Origin: Paulinella micropora
Lineage: Eukaryota > Cercozoa > Imbricatea > Euglyphida
Assembly: GCA_009731375.1 (NCBI GenBank)
Contig: BJOX01000148.1
Coordinates: forward strand, 137,934 to 201,933
Reading direction: 5' to 3'
DNA length: 64,000 bases
A model generated the notes under the pieces. That model was not told where the DNA came from and ran no database searches. It worked only from the letters and a program-made list of their open reading frames with translations. Below are positions 1 to 10,205 of the stretch, in pieces. Made by a program: the position numbers and the translations under genes. The first letter of the stretch is position 1, and each line of letters begins with the position of its first letter.

Positions 1-59
1 AACTGTTCAATCCATTCTTCTTTTCCTTTAACATTGTTTGGTATCAGATTAAAAGACAT
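1..59 (-). CDS. N-terminus of a viral gene running off the left edge
   Basis: A minus-strand ATG at 59-57 opens a frame that stays open to the window edge (19 codons seen, beginning MSFNLIPNNVKGKEEW). It is followed by an AT-rich non-coding stretch up to about 339. The position, with tightly packed viral genes next door, suggests it is another gene of the integrated virus. Too little is visible to assign a family. Confidence 0.4.
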   Translation of the reverse strand, partial: MSFNLIPNNVKGKEEWIEQ

Positions 60-339
60 GAGGGGTTTTTTTTGCTCACGAGTGAGGTCCAGCACGCACA
101 AAAAAAAAAGACCAAAAGACGAAAAGACAAAAAGATGATTTTCGTATATTCGTCTAAAAAAGTAGCGACTGTTCAATTCTATTGCCTATCATAATTATTT
201 TTATCGGGTTTTTCGTTAAAATTATTGAAGTAAACCGTCCGCACCTTATCTGGTCCAGAAAAAACCGACACCAAAATCAACCGCCAAAAATCCTCGCGTT
301 CTCGTCATTCTCTCAGTTTTCGTCGTGAGCAGAAGTGTG

Positions 340-989
340 ATGGACGATTTAGCGGAGGCTTTCGCAGTAGCGCAAATCGTCGACCCTGCCCCCGTCCAGC
401 CCGACCCTGCCCCCGCCGACCCTGCTCCCATCCAGCCCGCCCCTGTCGACCCTGCCCGGTATCGAACTGCTTGGAGCGGTGCTTCTTGGCTCGTTTCCGG
501 ACCCGACGGCCGCGCTTGGCTTCCGCCCTCGTGCTGCCCCCCTCTGCAGGTGCTTGCGCAGGTTGGTCCCCCACTGCACTGGCCGCCGANNNNNNNNNNG
601 ACCCTGCCCCCGTCCAGCCCGACCCTGCCCCTGCCCCCGTCCAACCCAACCTGAACAGATGGAACTATTTCCAAAATTTTCCGAGAGTTAGGCCTGTAAC
701 CGACAGACCGAGAGATTTTTTTGTCGCTGTGAGAATGAATGTAAATATTCTTGTCAGGTTAAAGAACAAAGATTGGGACTCAAATTCAGACCCTGATGAA
801 CGATTTTTTGACGAATTTAGCCTTTACAGATGGGTTAGAGTTGATGGAACCGTTAGAAATCCGAGGGCGAGACAAAACTTTCTAGTATGTTTCGGCGATG
901 ACGAGTATCTCATTTTGCCTTCAATCACTGCGATCAGCAGAGTGTTGCAAGAACGAACTACAGAAATAAAATGGATTGTTTCTGTTTAA
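340..989 (+). CDS. Proline-rich protein of the viral element, interrupted by a gap
   Basis: The start chosen is the ATG at 340, reading MDDLAEAFAVAQ. It is followed by several D-P-A-P-x-Q-P type repeats, a basic/hydrophobic stretch, a 10-N gap at 590-599, more D-P-A-P repeats, and a non-repetitive C-terminal part of about 110 residues rich in aromatic and charged residues. The N- and C-terminal parts lie in different frames, so there is at least one indel, or the gap length is wrong. The stop at 987-989 lies 2 bp from the stop of the oppositely oriented integrase. This tail-to-tail fit supports a real gene. I do not recognise the family. The repeats on both sides of the gap resemble each other and may be collapsed or duplicated in assembly. 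Confidence 0.5.
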
Positions 990-991
990 AT

Positions 992-1957
992 CTACAAATC
1001 TAATATTACTTTCGCTTTCCGTTCTCTTTTGCTTGTCCGGACATTTCCCTCATCAATGTCTGCTCTCTTCAACTGTTCTTTTGTTTTCTTTTCTTTCGTT
1101 ATTTCTTTTACTTGTTCTTTTATTTGTTTTTCTTCGTCTACCGGTTTGTCGAACTGAGTCTTTAATAATTCCCGGGGGCTTACTAACTCATCCGAATTTA
1201 ATATCAACTTGAAACCGGAACGCCCCACGACGGTATAAATCTGTTTGCTGTATTGCTTACCACCCCTTAGAAAATAAATTCCTCGTTAGCTCCTTTCGCA
1301 CCTTATCTCCCTTTTGCAATTCGTCAATTAAATGGTCCCGTTGAATTCTTTTTTTGTTTATATTTATCCCCTTAAATACATCAATCGGTCGAGCTTGAAT
1401 TGCTCTATGATGTCGCATATTATAAGCATCAACCATATCGTCAATATAAGTCAGCCAGTCAAAATTACCGTTAGTTTCAAATAATATGTCCAGCCATCTC
1501 CGTATTGTTCTTATAACCCGGTCAACGATTGCAAGCGCCCGATGGTCGCCCACTTCAACAGTCCTATGCTCAATATTATTCTCTCTGAAATAATCCTTCA
1601 CAGCTCCTTTATATTCACTTCTGCTGTCGGGTACGGTATAGATTTTAAAGCTAAATAAACTTCTTTCGCCGTTTTGTTTTTAAGTGGTTTAATGATTAAA
1701 AATCGGCTGTGTGTGTCTATCCAAAACAACATCCAAGCATAGCCTTTATTACCTTTCTTGTCTTTAAGTTTTGACATATCGGCGAGGTCTACGAAAACTT
1801 GCTTTAGTGGTTTGTCTGCCCATATCGTATTCCATTTATCAGTCGGTAATCTTTTTTGGTAATGTGTTTCTAATGCTTGTTGTTCCTTTCTTTCATCCGC
1901 ATCCTCCACAGCTTCATCTGTACTATTGTTTTGTGGATTGCTATGTTTGTGGTCCAT
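992..1957 (-). pseudogene. Polinton-type DDE (retroviral-like) integrase, two frameshifts
   Basis: This is the rve-family integrase that polintoviruses use to insert into host DNA. Read leftward from the ATG at 1957, it has an N-terminal charged region, then the core strand with the first Asp (motif VFVDLADM), and a second block with IDTHSRF. A frameshift near 1605-1645 precedes the second Asp (DSRSEYKGAVKDYF). The third acidic position falls in the IVDRVIRTIRR motif, where families normally have VER. A C-terminal SH3-like segment (KGDKVRKE) follows. A second frameshift near 1250 leads into a basic tail that ends at 992. The third catalytic residue reads as Asp instead of the usual Glu. The gene is next to the F-box-like gene and faces the proline-rich gene. 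The integrase call is firm. Whether it is functional is doubtful. Confidence 0.85.
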
Positions 1958-2215
1958 CTAATACTTAATGACACCTAATGCTTTATCCTTATATATTAAT
2001 CTTTCTTTTTTTTCTAGTTCAAAACAATAATTAGAACAAAACTCATAAGTATAAAATCGGTCGAATGTATCATCAATGGCTGTAATCTGTCTGTTAGCTA
2101 AACACAAAGTTAATCCACACACATAGCAACTATTGAATACGTAATCGTGATGATTATATAAATACTCCATAATGTGTAAACGAACATCGAGAGGTAAGTT
2201 TTTTATCTTATTCAT
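1958..2215 (-). CDS. Small F-box-like protein with a Cys-rich zinc-binding motif
   Basis: The start chosen is the ATG at 2215-2213 (MNKIKNLPLDVRLHIMEYL). Upstream in-frame codons exist, but this start leaves room for the divergent gene at 2224. The first 25 residues look like an F-box (N-L-P-x-D-V spacing and hydrophobic pattern). After that come CYVCGLTLC and, about 25 residues later, CSNYC, a CxxC...CxxxC arrangement expected to bind zinc. The stop abuts the integrase start (1957), so the two may be co-transcribed. An F-box would suggest recruitment of a host SCF ubiquitin ligase, but that is inference from a short match. It could simply be a zinc-ribbon protein. Confidence 0.55.
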   Translation of the reverse strand: MNKIKNLPLDVRLHIMEYLYNHHDYVFNSCYVCGLTLCLANRQITAIDDTFDRFYTYEFCSNYCFELEKKERLIYKDKALGVIKY

Positions 2216-2223
2216 TATATAGT

Positions 2224-2462
2224 ATGAGATTTTCAAAGTCGGGGGTAAAAAATAAAAAATATACAATTACTACACCGAAAGGAAAAATAATTCATTTCGG
2301 CGATACCCGATATGAGCATTACATTCACATCTCGACCATCTAGACAAAGAAAGAAGAAGAAATTACAGAGCGAGAGCAAAAACTATAAGAAATTCAAAAG
2401 GGGAATTAACATACAACAATCCAGAGTATGCTAATTATTATTCTTATCATTATTTGTGGTAG
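2224..2462 (+). CDS. DUF5754-like small viral protein, one frameshift
   Basis: The start is the ATG at 2224, 8 bp from the divergent minus-strand start at 2215. The first part contains the motif IIHFGDTRYEHY. A single-base frameshift near 2330 leads to DKERRRNYRARAK and an aromatic C-terminus ending in HYLW. The order (x-HFG-x-x-x-Y, then D-K-E-R-R-x-x-Y-x-x-R, then terminal L-W) is what I associate with the small DUF5754 family found in large algal and amoebal DNA viruses. Function is unknown in that family. The stop at 2462 is 2 bp from the convergent stop at 2465, which supports the frame-corrected extent. Confidence 0.5.
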
Positions 2463-2464
2463 TT

Positions 2465-2988
2465 TCAAAACTTTAAAAATATCTTAGATGTATCATTATT
2501 TTCTTTTTTTGATTTCTCGGGTTGCTGATTGTAAACATTAACTGATATTATGTTTGATTTCTTACATTTACCCTTCTTAGGCTTAGGCTTTCCTCTTCTT
2601 CGCTTTCGCTTTCACTATCCTCACTTTCCTCCAGTTCTGGTATTTTCTTTTTTACCACTTTCTTCGCTTTCTTCTGTTTAGTCTTAAGTTTCATACCCGC
2701 AACACGTCGTGCAACAATATCTACAAAGTCCTGTTCGACCTCTTCCTCGTCCGAACTGCTTTCCTCAATCGGCTCACCATCTCTGCCATCTATCATATCC
2801 CTCGCCAACTGCTTCTTAGTAATGTGCTCCATCCGCTGTTCCTCCGTCATTTCTTTTACATTCTTCACCTCTTCCTCCGCTGGTAATTCCTTAGCCCTTT
2901 CAATCTTTCTTTGCTTAGCCTGTTTCTTCTTTGCCTCCCAACCCTTTTCAAGATTCTTCATTGCGACCTCTCTATAACCTCTCGGCAT
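2465..2988 (-). CDS. Highly charged coiled-coil protein, one frameshift near the C-terminus
   Basis: Start at 2988 (MPRGYREVAMKNLEKGW). The protein is dominated by Lys/Glu heptad-like segments, then an acidic Ser-rich stretch (ESSSDEEEVEQD), a Lys-rich stretch, and a second acidic stretch. In the frame as given it would end near 2548. A one-base shift at about 2582, beside repeated CTTAGG motifs, opens a basic tail ending at 2465, next to the convergent stop at 2462. I do not recognise the family. The composition would suit a virion or DNA-associated structural protein, but that is inference. Confidence 0.55.
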
Positions 2989-3008
2989 TTTCTATTTGTT
3001 TATATTAT

Positions 3009-4068
3009 TATACAAAATAATATTATTTAGTTTTTATTAATAAACAATTTTTTAACAAATATAATAATGAGTCAATTCAAAAGTTTATTAGGTCTTAATG
3101 AGCTGGCTGTTGATAGTCTAAATATAACTAACCTTGATTTAACGAACACGAACATAGTGTGCTTAAACACAGAGAGAGTACCAGAAGATGCTGGCCCTGT
3201 AAATCTTTATTACACTGACGGCCGATTCGATGCGAGGCTGTCTACCAAAAGCACGGGAGACATCAAAGAAGGAAGCCGTTTATACTATACAGAGCAACGA
3301 GTAAGGGACAACGACGAGGTTAAAGCCTCAACTCAACACCGCTCTAATACAAGTAATCCTCATCAAACCAGCCTTTATAATTTGATAGACACAAACATAT
3401 CCGCACAAACAGTCGGGCAATACTTAACTTATAATGATGTGGATGGTAAATGGAGGAATACCTACCTCGGGTCAATTGACACACTTTCTGATGTAGTCAT
3501 AACCGCACCAATAGCAATGAATAGTTATCTAACATATAATTCAATAAACTGGGTAAATAAAACCTTTCCGATAAATGTGGATGAATTCGGCAACATTAGT
3601 ATGGGCGGATATTTGAACATAACAGGAGCTAATTTACTAAATACAAAAGATGTTGATGATTGGATAACAGAACACATAGCGAACAATGCGAAAGTGTCCG
3701 CAGATGGTTCAATAAACACACACAGCGATGTGTTAATTACGGGCACACCCGCCGATAACCAGCTGCTAATTTATAGCACGGGACAATGGAAAAATGTTGC
3801 TTCACCTTTTCTTAGATTAGATGGGAACGGCAAACATGACGGGCGGATTAAACATGAACCTTCAAAACATTACGAATGTGGGTTCGCTAAATGGCAGGGT
3901 TGTCTCAACTTTGTTTACAGAGCACGATGCGAACAAGGCAAAAGTATCGGCAGATGGTAGCATAGACACACACAGCGATGTTATCATATCAACAGCAGCA
4001 GACAACCAATTACTCATTTATAGCACTGGGCGATGGAGAAATGTTGCTTCACCTTTCTTAGATTAGAT
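3009..4068. repeat. 1060-bp block repeated exactly at 4079-5138 across a 10-N gap
   Basis: Every base I compared between 3009-4068 and 4079-5138 (offset 1070) agrees, including a frameshift-causing extra A and a missing T within the block. The only sequence between the copies is the 10-N gap at 4069-4078. Shared private errors and a placeholder-sized gap point to two overlapping contigs that were not merged. A genuine tandem duplication is less likely. Confidence 0.85.
3067..4066 (+). pseudogene. Duplicate 5' part of the viral fibre gene (probable assembly copy)
   Basis: Identical to the start of the full-length fibre gene at 4137. It begins MSQFKSLLGLNELAVDS, runs through the unique N-terminal head and about one and a half of the repeat units, and stops at the gap. 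A frameshift at about 3831 (one extra A in GGGAACGGC) splits it. It should not be counted as a second gene until the gap at 4069-4078 is resolved. Confidence 0.7.
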
Positions 4069-4136
4069 NNNNNNNNNNTATACAAAATAATATTATTTAG
4101 TTTTTATTAATAAACAATTTTTTAACAAATATAATA

Positions 4137-7100
4137 ATGAGTCAATTCAAAAGTTTATTAGGTCTTAATGAGCTGGCTGTTGATAGTCTAAATATAACTA
4201 ACCTTGATTTAACGAACACGAACATAGTGTGCTTAAACACAGAGAGAGTACCAGAAGATGCTGGCCCTGTAAATCTTTATTACACTGACGGCCGATTCGA
4301 TGCGAGGCTGTCTACCAAAAGCACGGGAGACATCAAAGAAGGAAGCCGTTTATACTATACAGAGCAACGAGTAAGGGACAACGACGAGGTTAAAGCCTCA
4401 ACTCAACACCGCTCTAATACAAGTAATCCTCATCAAACCAGCCTTTATAATTTGATAGACACAAACATATCCGCACAAACAGTCGGGCAATACTTAACTT
4501 ATAATGATGTGGATGGTAAATGGAGGAATACCTACCTCGGGTCAATTGACACACTTTCTGATGTAGTCATAACCGCACCAATAGCAATGAATAGTTATCT
4601 AACATATAATTCAATAAACTGGGTAAATAAAACCTTTCCGATAAATGTGGATGAATTCGGCAACATTAGTATGGGCGGATATTTGAACATAACAGGAGCT
4701 AATTTACTAAATACAAAAGATGTTGATGATTGGATAACAGAACACATAGCGAACAATGCGAAAGTGTCCGCAGATGGTTCAATAAACACACACAGCGATG
4801 TGTTAATTACGGGCACACCCGCCGATAACCAGCTGCTAATTTATAGCACGGGACAATGGAAAAATGTTGCTTCACCTTTTCTTAGATTAGATGGGAACGG
4901 CAAACATGACGGGCGGATTAAACATGAACCTTCAAAACATTACGAATGTGGGTTCGCTAAATGGCAGGGTTGTCTCAACTTTGTTTACAGAGCACGATGC
5001 GAACAAGGCAAAAGTATCGGCAGATGGTAGCATAGACACACACAGCGATGTTATCATATCAACAGCAGCAGACAACCAATTACTCATTTATAGCACTGGG
5101 CGATGGAGAAATGTTGCTTCACCTTTCTTAGATTAGATGGGACGGCAAACATGACGGGCGGATTAAACATGAATAGTCAAAACATAACCAATGTAGGCTC
5201 ACTAAACGGGCGGGTTGTCTCAACCTTACATACAGAACATGATGCGAACAAGGCTAAAGTGTCCGCCGATGGGTCTATTGATACTCACAGCGATGTTATC
5301 ATATCAACTGCGGCAGACAATCAACTACTTTTTTATAGCACTGGGCAATGGAGAAACCAGAACTCTCCATTTCTAAAATTAGACGGCACTGCCAATATGA
5401 CTGGGGGATTAAACATGAATAGTCAAAACATAACAAATGTGGGTTCGCTAAATGGGCGAGTTGTTTCAACCTTATTTACAGAACATGACGCTAATAAAGC
5501 GAAAGTGTCAGCAGATGGTTCAATTGATACACACAGCGATGTTATCATATCAACTGCGGCAGATAATCAACTACGTATTTATAGCACTGGACAATGGCGA
5601 AACCAGAACTCTCCTTTTCTTAGATTAGACGGCACTGCCAATATGACTGGAGGACTTAACATGAACAGCCAAAATATTACGAATGTGGGTTCGCTAAACG
5701 GGCGGGTTGTCTCAACCTTATTTACAGAACATGATGCGAACAAGGCTAAAGTGTCAGCCGATGGGTCTATTGATACTCACAGCGATGTTATCATATCAAC
5801 TGCGGCAGACAATCAATTATTAATTTACAGGCCAATGGCGAAACCAAAACTCCCCGTTTCTTAGGTTAGATGGAACAGCAAACATGACGGGCGGATTAAA
5901 CATGAATAGTCAAAACATAACGAATGTGGGTTTGCTAAATGGTAGAGTTGTTTCAACCTTATTTACAGAGCACGATGCGAATAAAGCGAAAGTGTCAGCC
6001 GATGGGTCAATTGATACTCATAGCGATGTAGTTATTACAACTCCCGCGAATGGTCAATTATTAACATACAACGGCACAAACTGGGTAAATTCCAGTTGGT
6101 CATTAGCCTTTCTTGCTTTATCAGGCGGAACAATGACGGGAGATGTAAAATATGGGGCTTCTGCTTTTACTTTATACACAGCCCCGCAGACTATGACAAC
6201 CAACAATTCTGGGGGGTTTGTTGCTTCTGCTTCTAATGAATACTATTCAGCATATTATGCTTTTAATGCCGACCAGAACGATTATTGGAGCACTGCTATA
6301 TACTATAATGACACGACAGGAGTTTATTCAAGAACACCAGCAACCACGAACACATGGGGAGGAACACCATACACAGGCGAATATATAAAAATTGATTTAG
6401 GGGCGATATACAAAATAAAAAATTATTATGTGAGGTCTTCGTCCGCGAACTTTATTGAAACAACCCCGAGCATTTGGTATGTAGGAACAAGTGCGGATAA
6501 CATTACATACACTTTATGGGATAGCAGGAGCGGAGAGGCATGGGCTTCACAATCAACGAAAACATATACACCCGCTTCAAATGTTAACGCCAGATATGTC
6601 ATTTTTATAGTAAATAAGACTGGAAGTGGAGGAACTTCATTTAGAAGTCAGCCCCGTATAGCCAGTTTGTATTTTGATTATGAGACATTTAATTATGATA
6701 TAACAAATGTTAGAAATATTTCAGGCTACTCATTAACAACGAGCGGAGCGATAACGGCTACTGGAACCATAACGGCCAGCGGATTAATTACGGCTAATGC
6801 TGGGGTATTGGGAACCACATTAACGGCCAGCGGATTAATTACGGCTAATGCTGGATTATCAGGAACGACATTAACAGCCAGCGGCTTGATTACGGCTAAT
6901 GCGGGAATATCAGCTGTTAATAGCACGGTAGACATAAGGGGGGAAGCGAGAAGCGGGTCTCATGCTTCACCAGTAGGTTTATATGTTTCCGCAAATCTCG
7001 GTCAGACTTCTGGGGGCGTTGAATTCAGGCACAGCAACGGCACTCAGGGGGTAGGATTTGGTTATAATTCAATATATGTGGCTGGAAGCGATGGAAATCA

Positions 7101-7947
7101 AAATTTAAATTTTTATGCGAAAGGAAGTGGGTCATTAATTGCTCAGAGTAATTTTCATTGTAGTGCGATGTTAGTATCAGATAGTGGAAGTAGGTTATCT
7201 ATTCAAAATCAAGTAGATGGAGGTAGCAACCAAGGAATTTTTATGTGGGATACAGGCAATTCAGACGGGGGAATTTATATGGCGAGTTCTGGGGCGGGTA
7301 AATCATTAAGTGGAGCGACAGCCCCTGCTTCAATAACTGGCGATTTTTCCTCTCACGCAATTAGATTTAGAGCGGGTAATAGTTCTACTAATGGTTTTAC
7401 ATGGGAAAATTCGTCAAATGCTTGTAAAATGTCATTAAGAGCGGACAACGGACAATTAGTCGTTCCACTAAATGTTTATGTTTCTTTCGATAGAAGATTA
7501 AAAACAGATATTAAAGAATGTCCTGGTTTAGAATTGATTAATAAGTTAAATCCAGTCTGCTTTCGTATGATTGAAAACACTACGCCTCTTAGAATGGGTA
7601 TGATAGCACAGGAATTAGATGACACATTACAAGAATTAAATATGCCGGATTTTGCTGGATTATCTAAAAACCCTGTTATGGTTCCATGTGAGAAGCAAAG
7701 AGCAGAATGTGAATTGAAAGGAGAATGTATCAAGCCACAAGATGTCAAAATGGTTTATACTGGCGATTATTGTTATACTATTGCTTATCCAGAGTTTATA
7801 GCACCAGTAATTAAGGCTGTTCAACAATTATCAGAAACAGTAGTTAATTTAGAAAAAGAAAGTAAAACTTTACTTAATATATCACAAGACCAAGCGAACC
7901 AATTAGCAGAAATCCGAGCAGTCGTGTTTCCTCCCAATGCCCCCTAG
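4137..7947 (+). CDS. Viral fibre/adhesin: repeats, discoidin-like domain, S74-type C-terminal chaperone
   Basis: This is a long protein probably displayed on the virion for attachment. Order: a unique N-terminal region of about 200 residues; about five repeats of roughly 80 residues built around the motifs LDGTANMTGGLNMNSQNITN, VSTLFTEHDANKAKVSADGS and THSDVIISTAADNQL; a segment of about 140 residues with the YIKIDLGAIYKIKNYYV pattern of F5/8 type C (discoidin) carbohydrate-binding domains; a set of short T-A-S-G-L-I-T-A-N-A-G repeats; a beta-rich stretch; and a C-terminal block containing SFDRRLKTDI and MIAQELDD, typical of peptidase S74 intramolecular chaperones that trimerise and self-cleave tail spikes. 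Here Ser and Lys of the motif are 6 apart rather than the usual 5, so cleavage is uncertain. Frameshifts occur near 4901, 5128 and 5838. The stop overlaps the next gene by 11 bp. Confidence 0.8.
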
Positions 7948-8131
7948 ATTACACCCTCCACCACCAGTCATAGAAGTAGATGGCGAACTCACACCAGAGT
8001 TGAAGAATTGTGTGCTAGATGTCCAAATTAAGCAGGAAGAAAAAAAATTAGACCACGAACACGAAGACAACTGGGACTGTTGTATGACTAAGCGAAAAAC
8101 CGACAGCAGACTTATTAAATACTCATTTTAA
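7937..8131 (+). CDS. Small hypothetical viral protein (64 aa)
   Basis: The ATG at 7937 overlaps the end of the fibre gene by 11 bp, and the TAA at 8129-8131 is followed directly by the ATG of the next gene. This packing argues that it is real. The sequence starts with a Pro-rich stretch (PPRLHPPPPVIEVDGEL), followed by a charged Lys/Glu/His segment and a CC pair. No family is recognised. It may be translationally coupled to the fibre and to the small membrane protein. Confidence 0.55.
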   Translation: MPPRLHPPPPVIEVDGELTPELKNCVLDVQIKQEEKKLDHEHEDNWDCCMTKRKTDSRLIKYSF

Positions 8132-8278
8132 ATGGGTATCATTATCGCTATTATCACCCTTTGTATCGTACGGCTATCTGAAAAGAACTTACCGTGCGAG
8201 GTAGCCAACACGTATGTAGGTATTTTGACCTTAATCATTGGCATTTGCCTTCCATCGCCTTCTTCAAGCAAGAAATGA
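8132..8278 (+). CDS. 48-residue two-helix membrane protein (holin-like in shape)
   Basis: The ATG immediately follows the previous stop codon. The protein has a hydrophobic segment at residues 2-14 (GIIIAIITLCIVR), a short polar loop with one Cys, a second hydrophobic segment (TYVGILTLIIGICL), and a Ser/Lys tail. Two transmembrane helices in under 50 residues resembles small viral membrane proteins or holins. That is an analogy of shape and no homology is claimed. The end overlaps the convergent Cys-rich gene by 15 bp. Confidence 0.5.
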   Translation: MGIIIAIITLCIVRLSEKNLPCEVANTYVGILTLIIGICLPSPSSSKK

Positions 8279-8533
8279 GCACTCATATAGTTGAGTTTTA
8301 TACCAAGAAGCATCACCAGCACAGATTAGCGGAATAGCTTCATCAAAACTACGACAAGCTTTATTTCCGTTATTTATGAAAACACATTTAAATTTAGTTT
8401 CTATTCCTTTTTGAATACACCACATACAACTTTCATTTTTTTTCTCACTGACTCGTGAATAGAAGTCGCAGGCGGTCCGAGCAGAAATATTAATTAATAA
8501 AAAGTTTATGAGCAGTAATGTAGAGGGCATCAT
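8264..8533 (-). CDS. Small Cys-rich protein, probably secreted
   Basis: Start at 8533, with an N-terminal hydrophobic stretch (STLLLINFLLINISA) that looks like a signal peptide. It is followed by about 65 residues with seven Cys, including CMWCIQKG and later CRSFDE and a C near the end. It is the only open frame in the strip between the two plus-strand genes at 8132-8278 and 8508-8903, and overlaps each by 15-26 bp. The Cys spacing (C-x14-C-x2-C) recalls small disulphide-bonded domains, but no family is assigned. Confidence 0.45.
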   Translation of the reverse strand: MMPSTLLLINFLLINISARTACDFYSRVSEKKNESCMWCIQKGIETKFKCVFINNGNKACRSFDEAIPLICAGDASWYKTQLYECSFLA

Positions 8534-8903
8534 GACGGACTATAAATACCAGAAGATTATTTTTCTGAGTAATGATTTTCCAGGCGGGGTTAATGGTAGC
8601 AAGACATTTGACAAAAACATTCGAATGAACTTTACACCGACTAGAATGAATGTTAAGTTTATCCACTATATGAATGATATGACTGAAACGAAAACAAAAA
8701 TCCTTCATATGGACCGCATCGGGATTATTGGCAGATTCGCCGATAGCAACATCGCAAACATTTCTAATCTCAGCTACAACTTGGGAGTAGTAGGTTGGAC
8801 CGACGGACAATACAGTTTTAAAGTGCTTAAATCAGACAGCGGTAATATTGAGACTGACCAGCTAGCTGGAAGAATTGTTATTTGTTTAGAATTTCTTGGC
8901 TAA
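8508..8903 (+). CDS. Hypothetical viral protein, 131 aa, likely beta-rich
   Basis: Intact frame from the ATG at 8508 (MSSNVEGIMTDYKYQKIIFL) to TAA at 8901-8903, 14 bp before the packaging ATPase gene. The sequence alternates hydrophobic and polar residues (MNFTPTRMNVKFIHYMND; GRIVICLEFLG), as in a small jelly-roll or beta-sandwich protein. The position between fibre-associated genes and the ATPase would suit a minor structural protein. No homology is claimed. Confidence 0.5.
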   Translation: MSSNVEGIMTDYKYQKIIFLSNDFPGGVNGSKTFDKNIRMNFTPTRMNVKFIHYMNDMTETKTKILHMDRIGIIGRFADSNIANISNLSYNLGVVGWTDGQYSFKVLKSDSGNIETDQLAGRIVICLEFLG

Positions 8904-8917
8904 TATTTATATAAACG

Positions 8918-9741
8918 ATGGAGAAAATCAATAATGTAAAGGTAAAACCAGTTAAGCAAAACGGAGATGGAGACAAGTTGGCAAAAGGACATAAGTTATT
9001 TGATGAGCTGTTCGCTAATATTTCTCTTCTCGCTCGCAAGAAGAGTGGCAAGACGACCGCACTGTTCGAAATCTTGAAACGAACGACCGACAAAAAGACC
9101 CACGTTGTTATTATTGCCAGCACGATACACAAGGACCACATCTACAAAGAAATGGTTCAGCAATTCAAGAAGAAGGGAAACCCGATGGCGATATATACAT
9201 ATTTGAAAACGGACTGCTACAGTGTAATCGATTACGAGTTACACAAGCTCAACAAGCCAGACGAAGAGCAAGAAGAAGGAGAGATTGTTCAAGACGGTAA
9301 GAAGAACCGAAGCCGAAGTTTCTTTATTTTGGAAAAGAGGAAAAGAAGAAGCAGGATGGAGACGAAAAAACCCCGAGACCGAGCAAATACATTACACCAG
9401 AAGTCGTGTTCGTGTTAGATGATGTAGGTAGCGGATTACGGGATAAGTCCATTAGCGACCTGTTGAAAAAAAATAGACACTACAAGTCAAAAGTGATTAT
9501 GAGCTCGCAGTACCTTAACGACTTACGGCCTGAGGCTATTAAACAGCTGGACTACCTTCTTATTTTTCCAGGTCAGAGCGTTGATAAAATAGAGCTCGTG
9601 TATAAACATCTGGACCTCGGCTACGACCTCGACTACTTCATTGAAAAATATCACGAGGCGACAAAGGAACGATTTAACTTTTTGTATGTTGATGCGGTAT
9701 CGGACGAACTGAGGCAAAATTTTAACTATCGCTTGCGATAG
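8918..9741 (+). CDS. FtsK/HerA-type genome packaging ATPase (A32-like), one frameshift
   Basis: This is the motor that pumps the viral genome into the procapsid, a core gene of polintoviruses and virophages. Near residue 37 the P-loop reads LLARKKSGKTTALFEIL, an atypical Walker A with RKKSGKT that is common in this viral family. A Walker B strand, EVVFVLDDVGS, follows about 130 residues later, then a sensor-like stretch KVIMSSQYLNDLRP. The Lys/Glu-rich linker between them contains a one-base frameshift at about 9300, splitting the gene into 8918-9418 and 9406-9741 frames. Predicted length after the shift is about 274 residues, usual for the family. It sits just upstream of the small basic protein and the protease. 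Confidence 0.85.
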
Positions 9742-9872
9742 TCAATAATTTCAATAAACGATTTTTATGATTTTATTATTATTTATTTTTTTCCATATAT
9801 TATAATGGTTGTAAAACAACAAGGGTTGAAGTCATTCCAACAGTCGGAAAAATAACAAGAAACTCAAACACA

Positions 9873-10088
9873 ATGGCGGGCGGAAAAAAGAAAACTGGTC
9901 GCAAGAAACAAAAGGGTTGTGGGCAAAAGGGAGGTAAAATAAACTGGGAAAAGGTTGGCAATACATTTAGGTCTATTAATAACTATTTGAAAAAAGACAA
10001 AACAATCTCTCGCTTAGCTGGAGCTTTGGATAGAGTTGGCGTTCCTTATGCTGACAAAGTTCAAAAGGTTGCGAGCGATATGCGATAG
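9873..10088 (+). CDS. Small basic virion-like protein (71 aa) with an open extension past its TAG
   Basis: Starts MAGGKKKTGRKKQKGCGQKG, then an amphipathic segment GGKINWEKVGNTFRSINNYL and LDRVGVPYADKVQKVAS. A short Lys/Gly-rich head followed by an amphipathic helix near the packaging and protease genes resembles small core or minor capsid peptides (pX- or pVI-like) of adenovirus-related elements. This is an analogy of composition and place. The frame continues after TAG (10086-10088) for 12 further basic residues (GKQRGRGALKF-like) to a TAA, so the TAG may be a mutation or read through. Confidence 0.5.
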   Translation: MAGGKKKTGRKKQKGCGQKGGKINWEKVGNTFRSINNYLKKDKTISRLAGALDRVGVPYADKVQKVASDMR

Positions 10089-10205
10089 GGAAAGCAACGA
10101 GGCCGTGGAGCACTTAAATTTTAAATATTAAACTAAACTTTCTATTATTTTTTTACTAACAATATGTGGACCTTTTGAAAAAGCTTCACCAAAACCTGTG
10201 GAGGT

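Noticed and set aside
9805-9855. 16-codon frame upstream of the small basic protein
   Set aside because: Too short and without overlap or motif; could be leader sequence.
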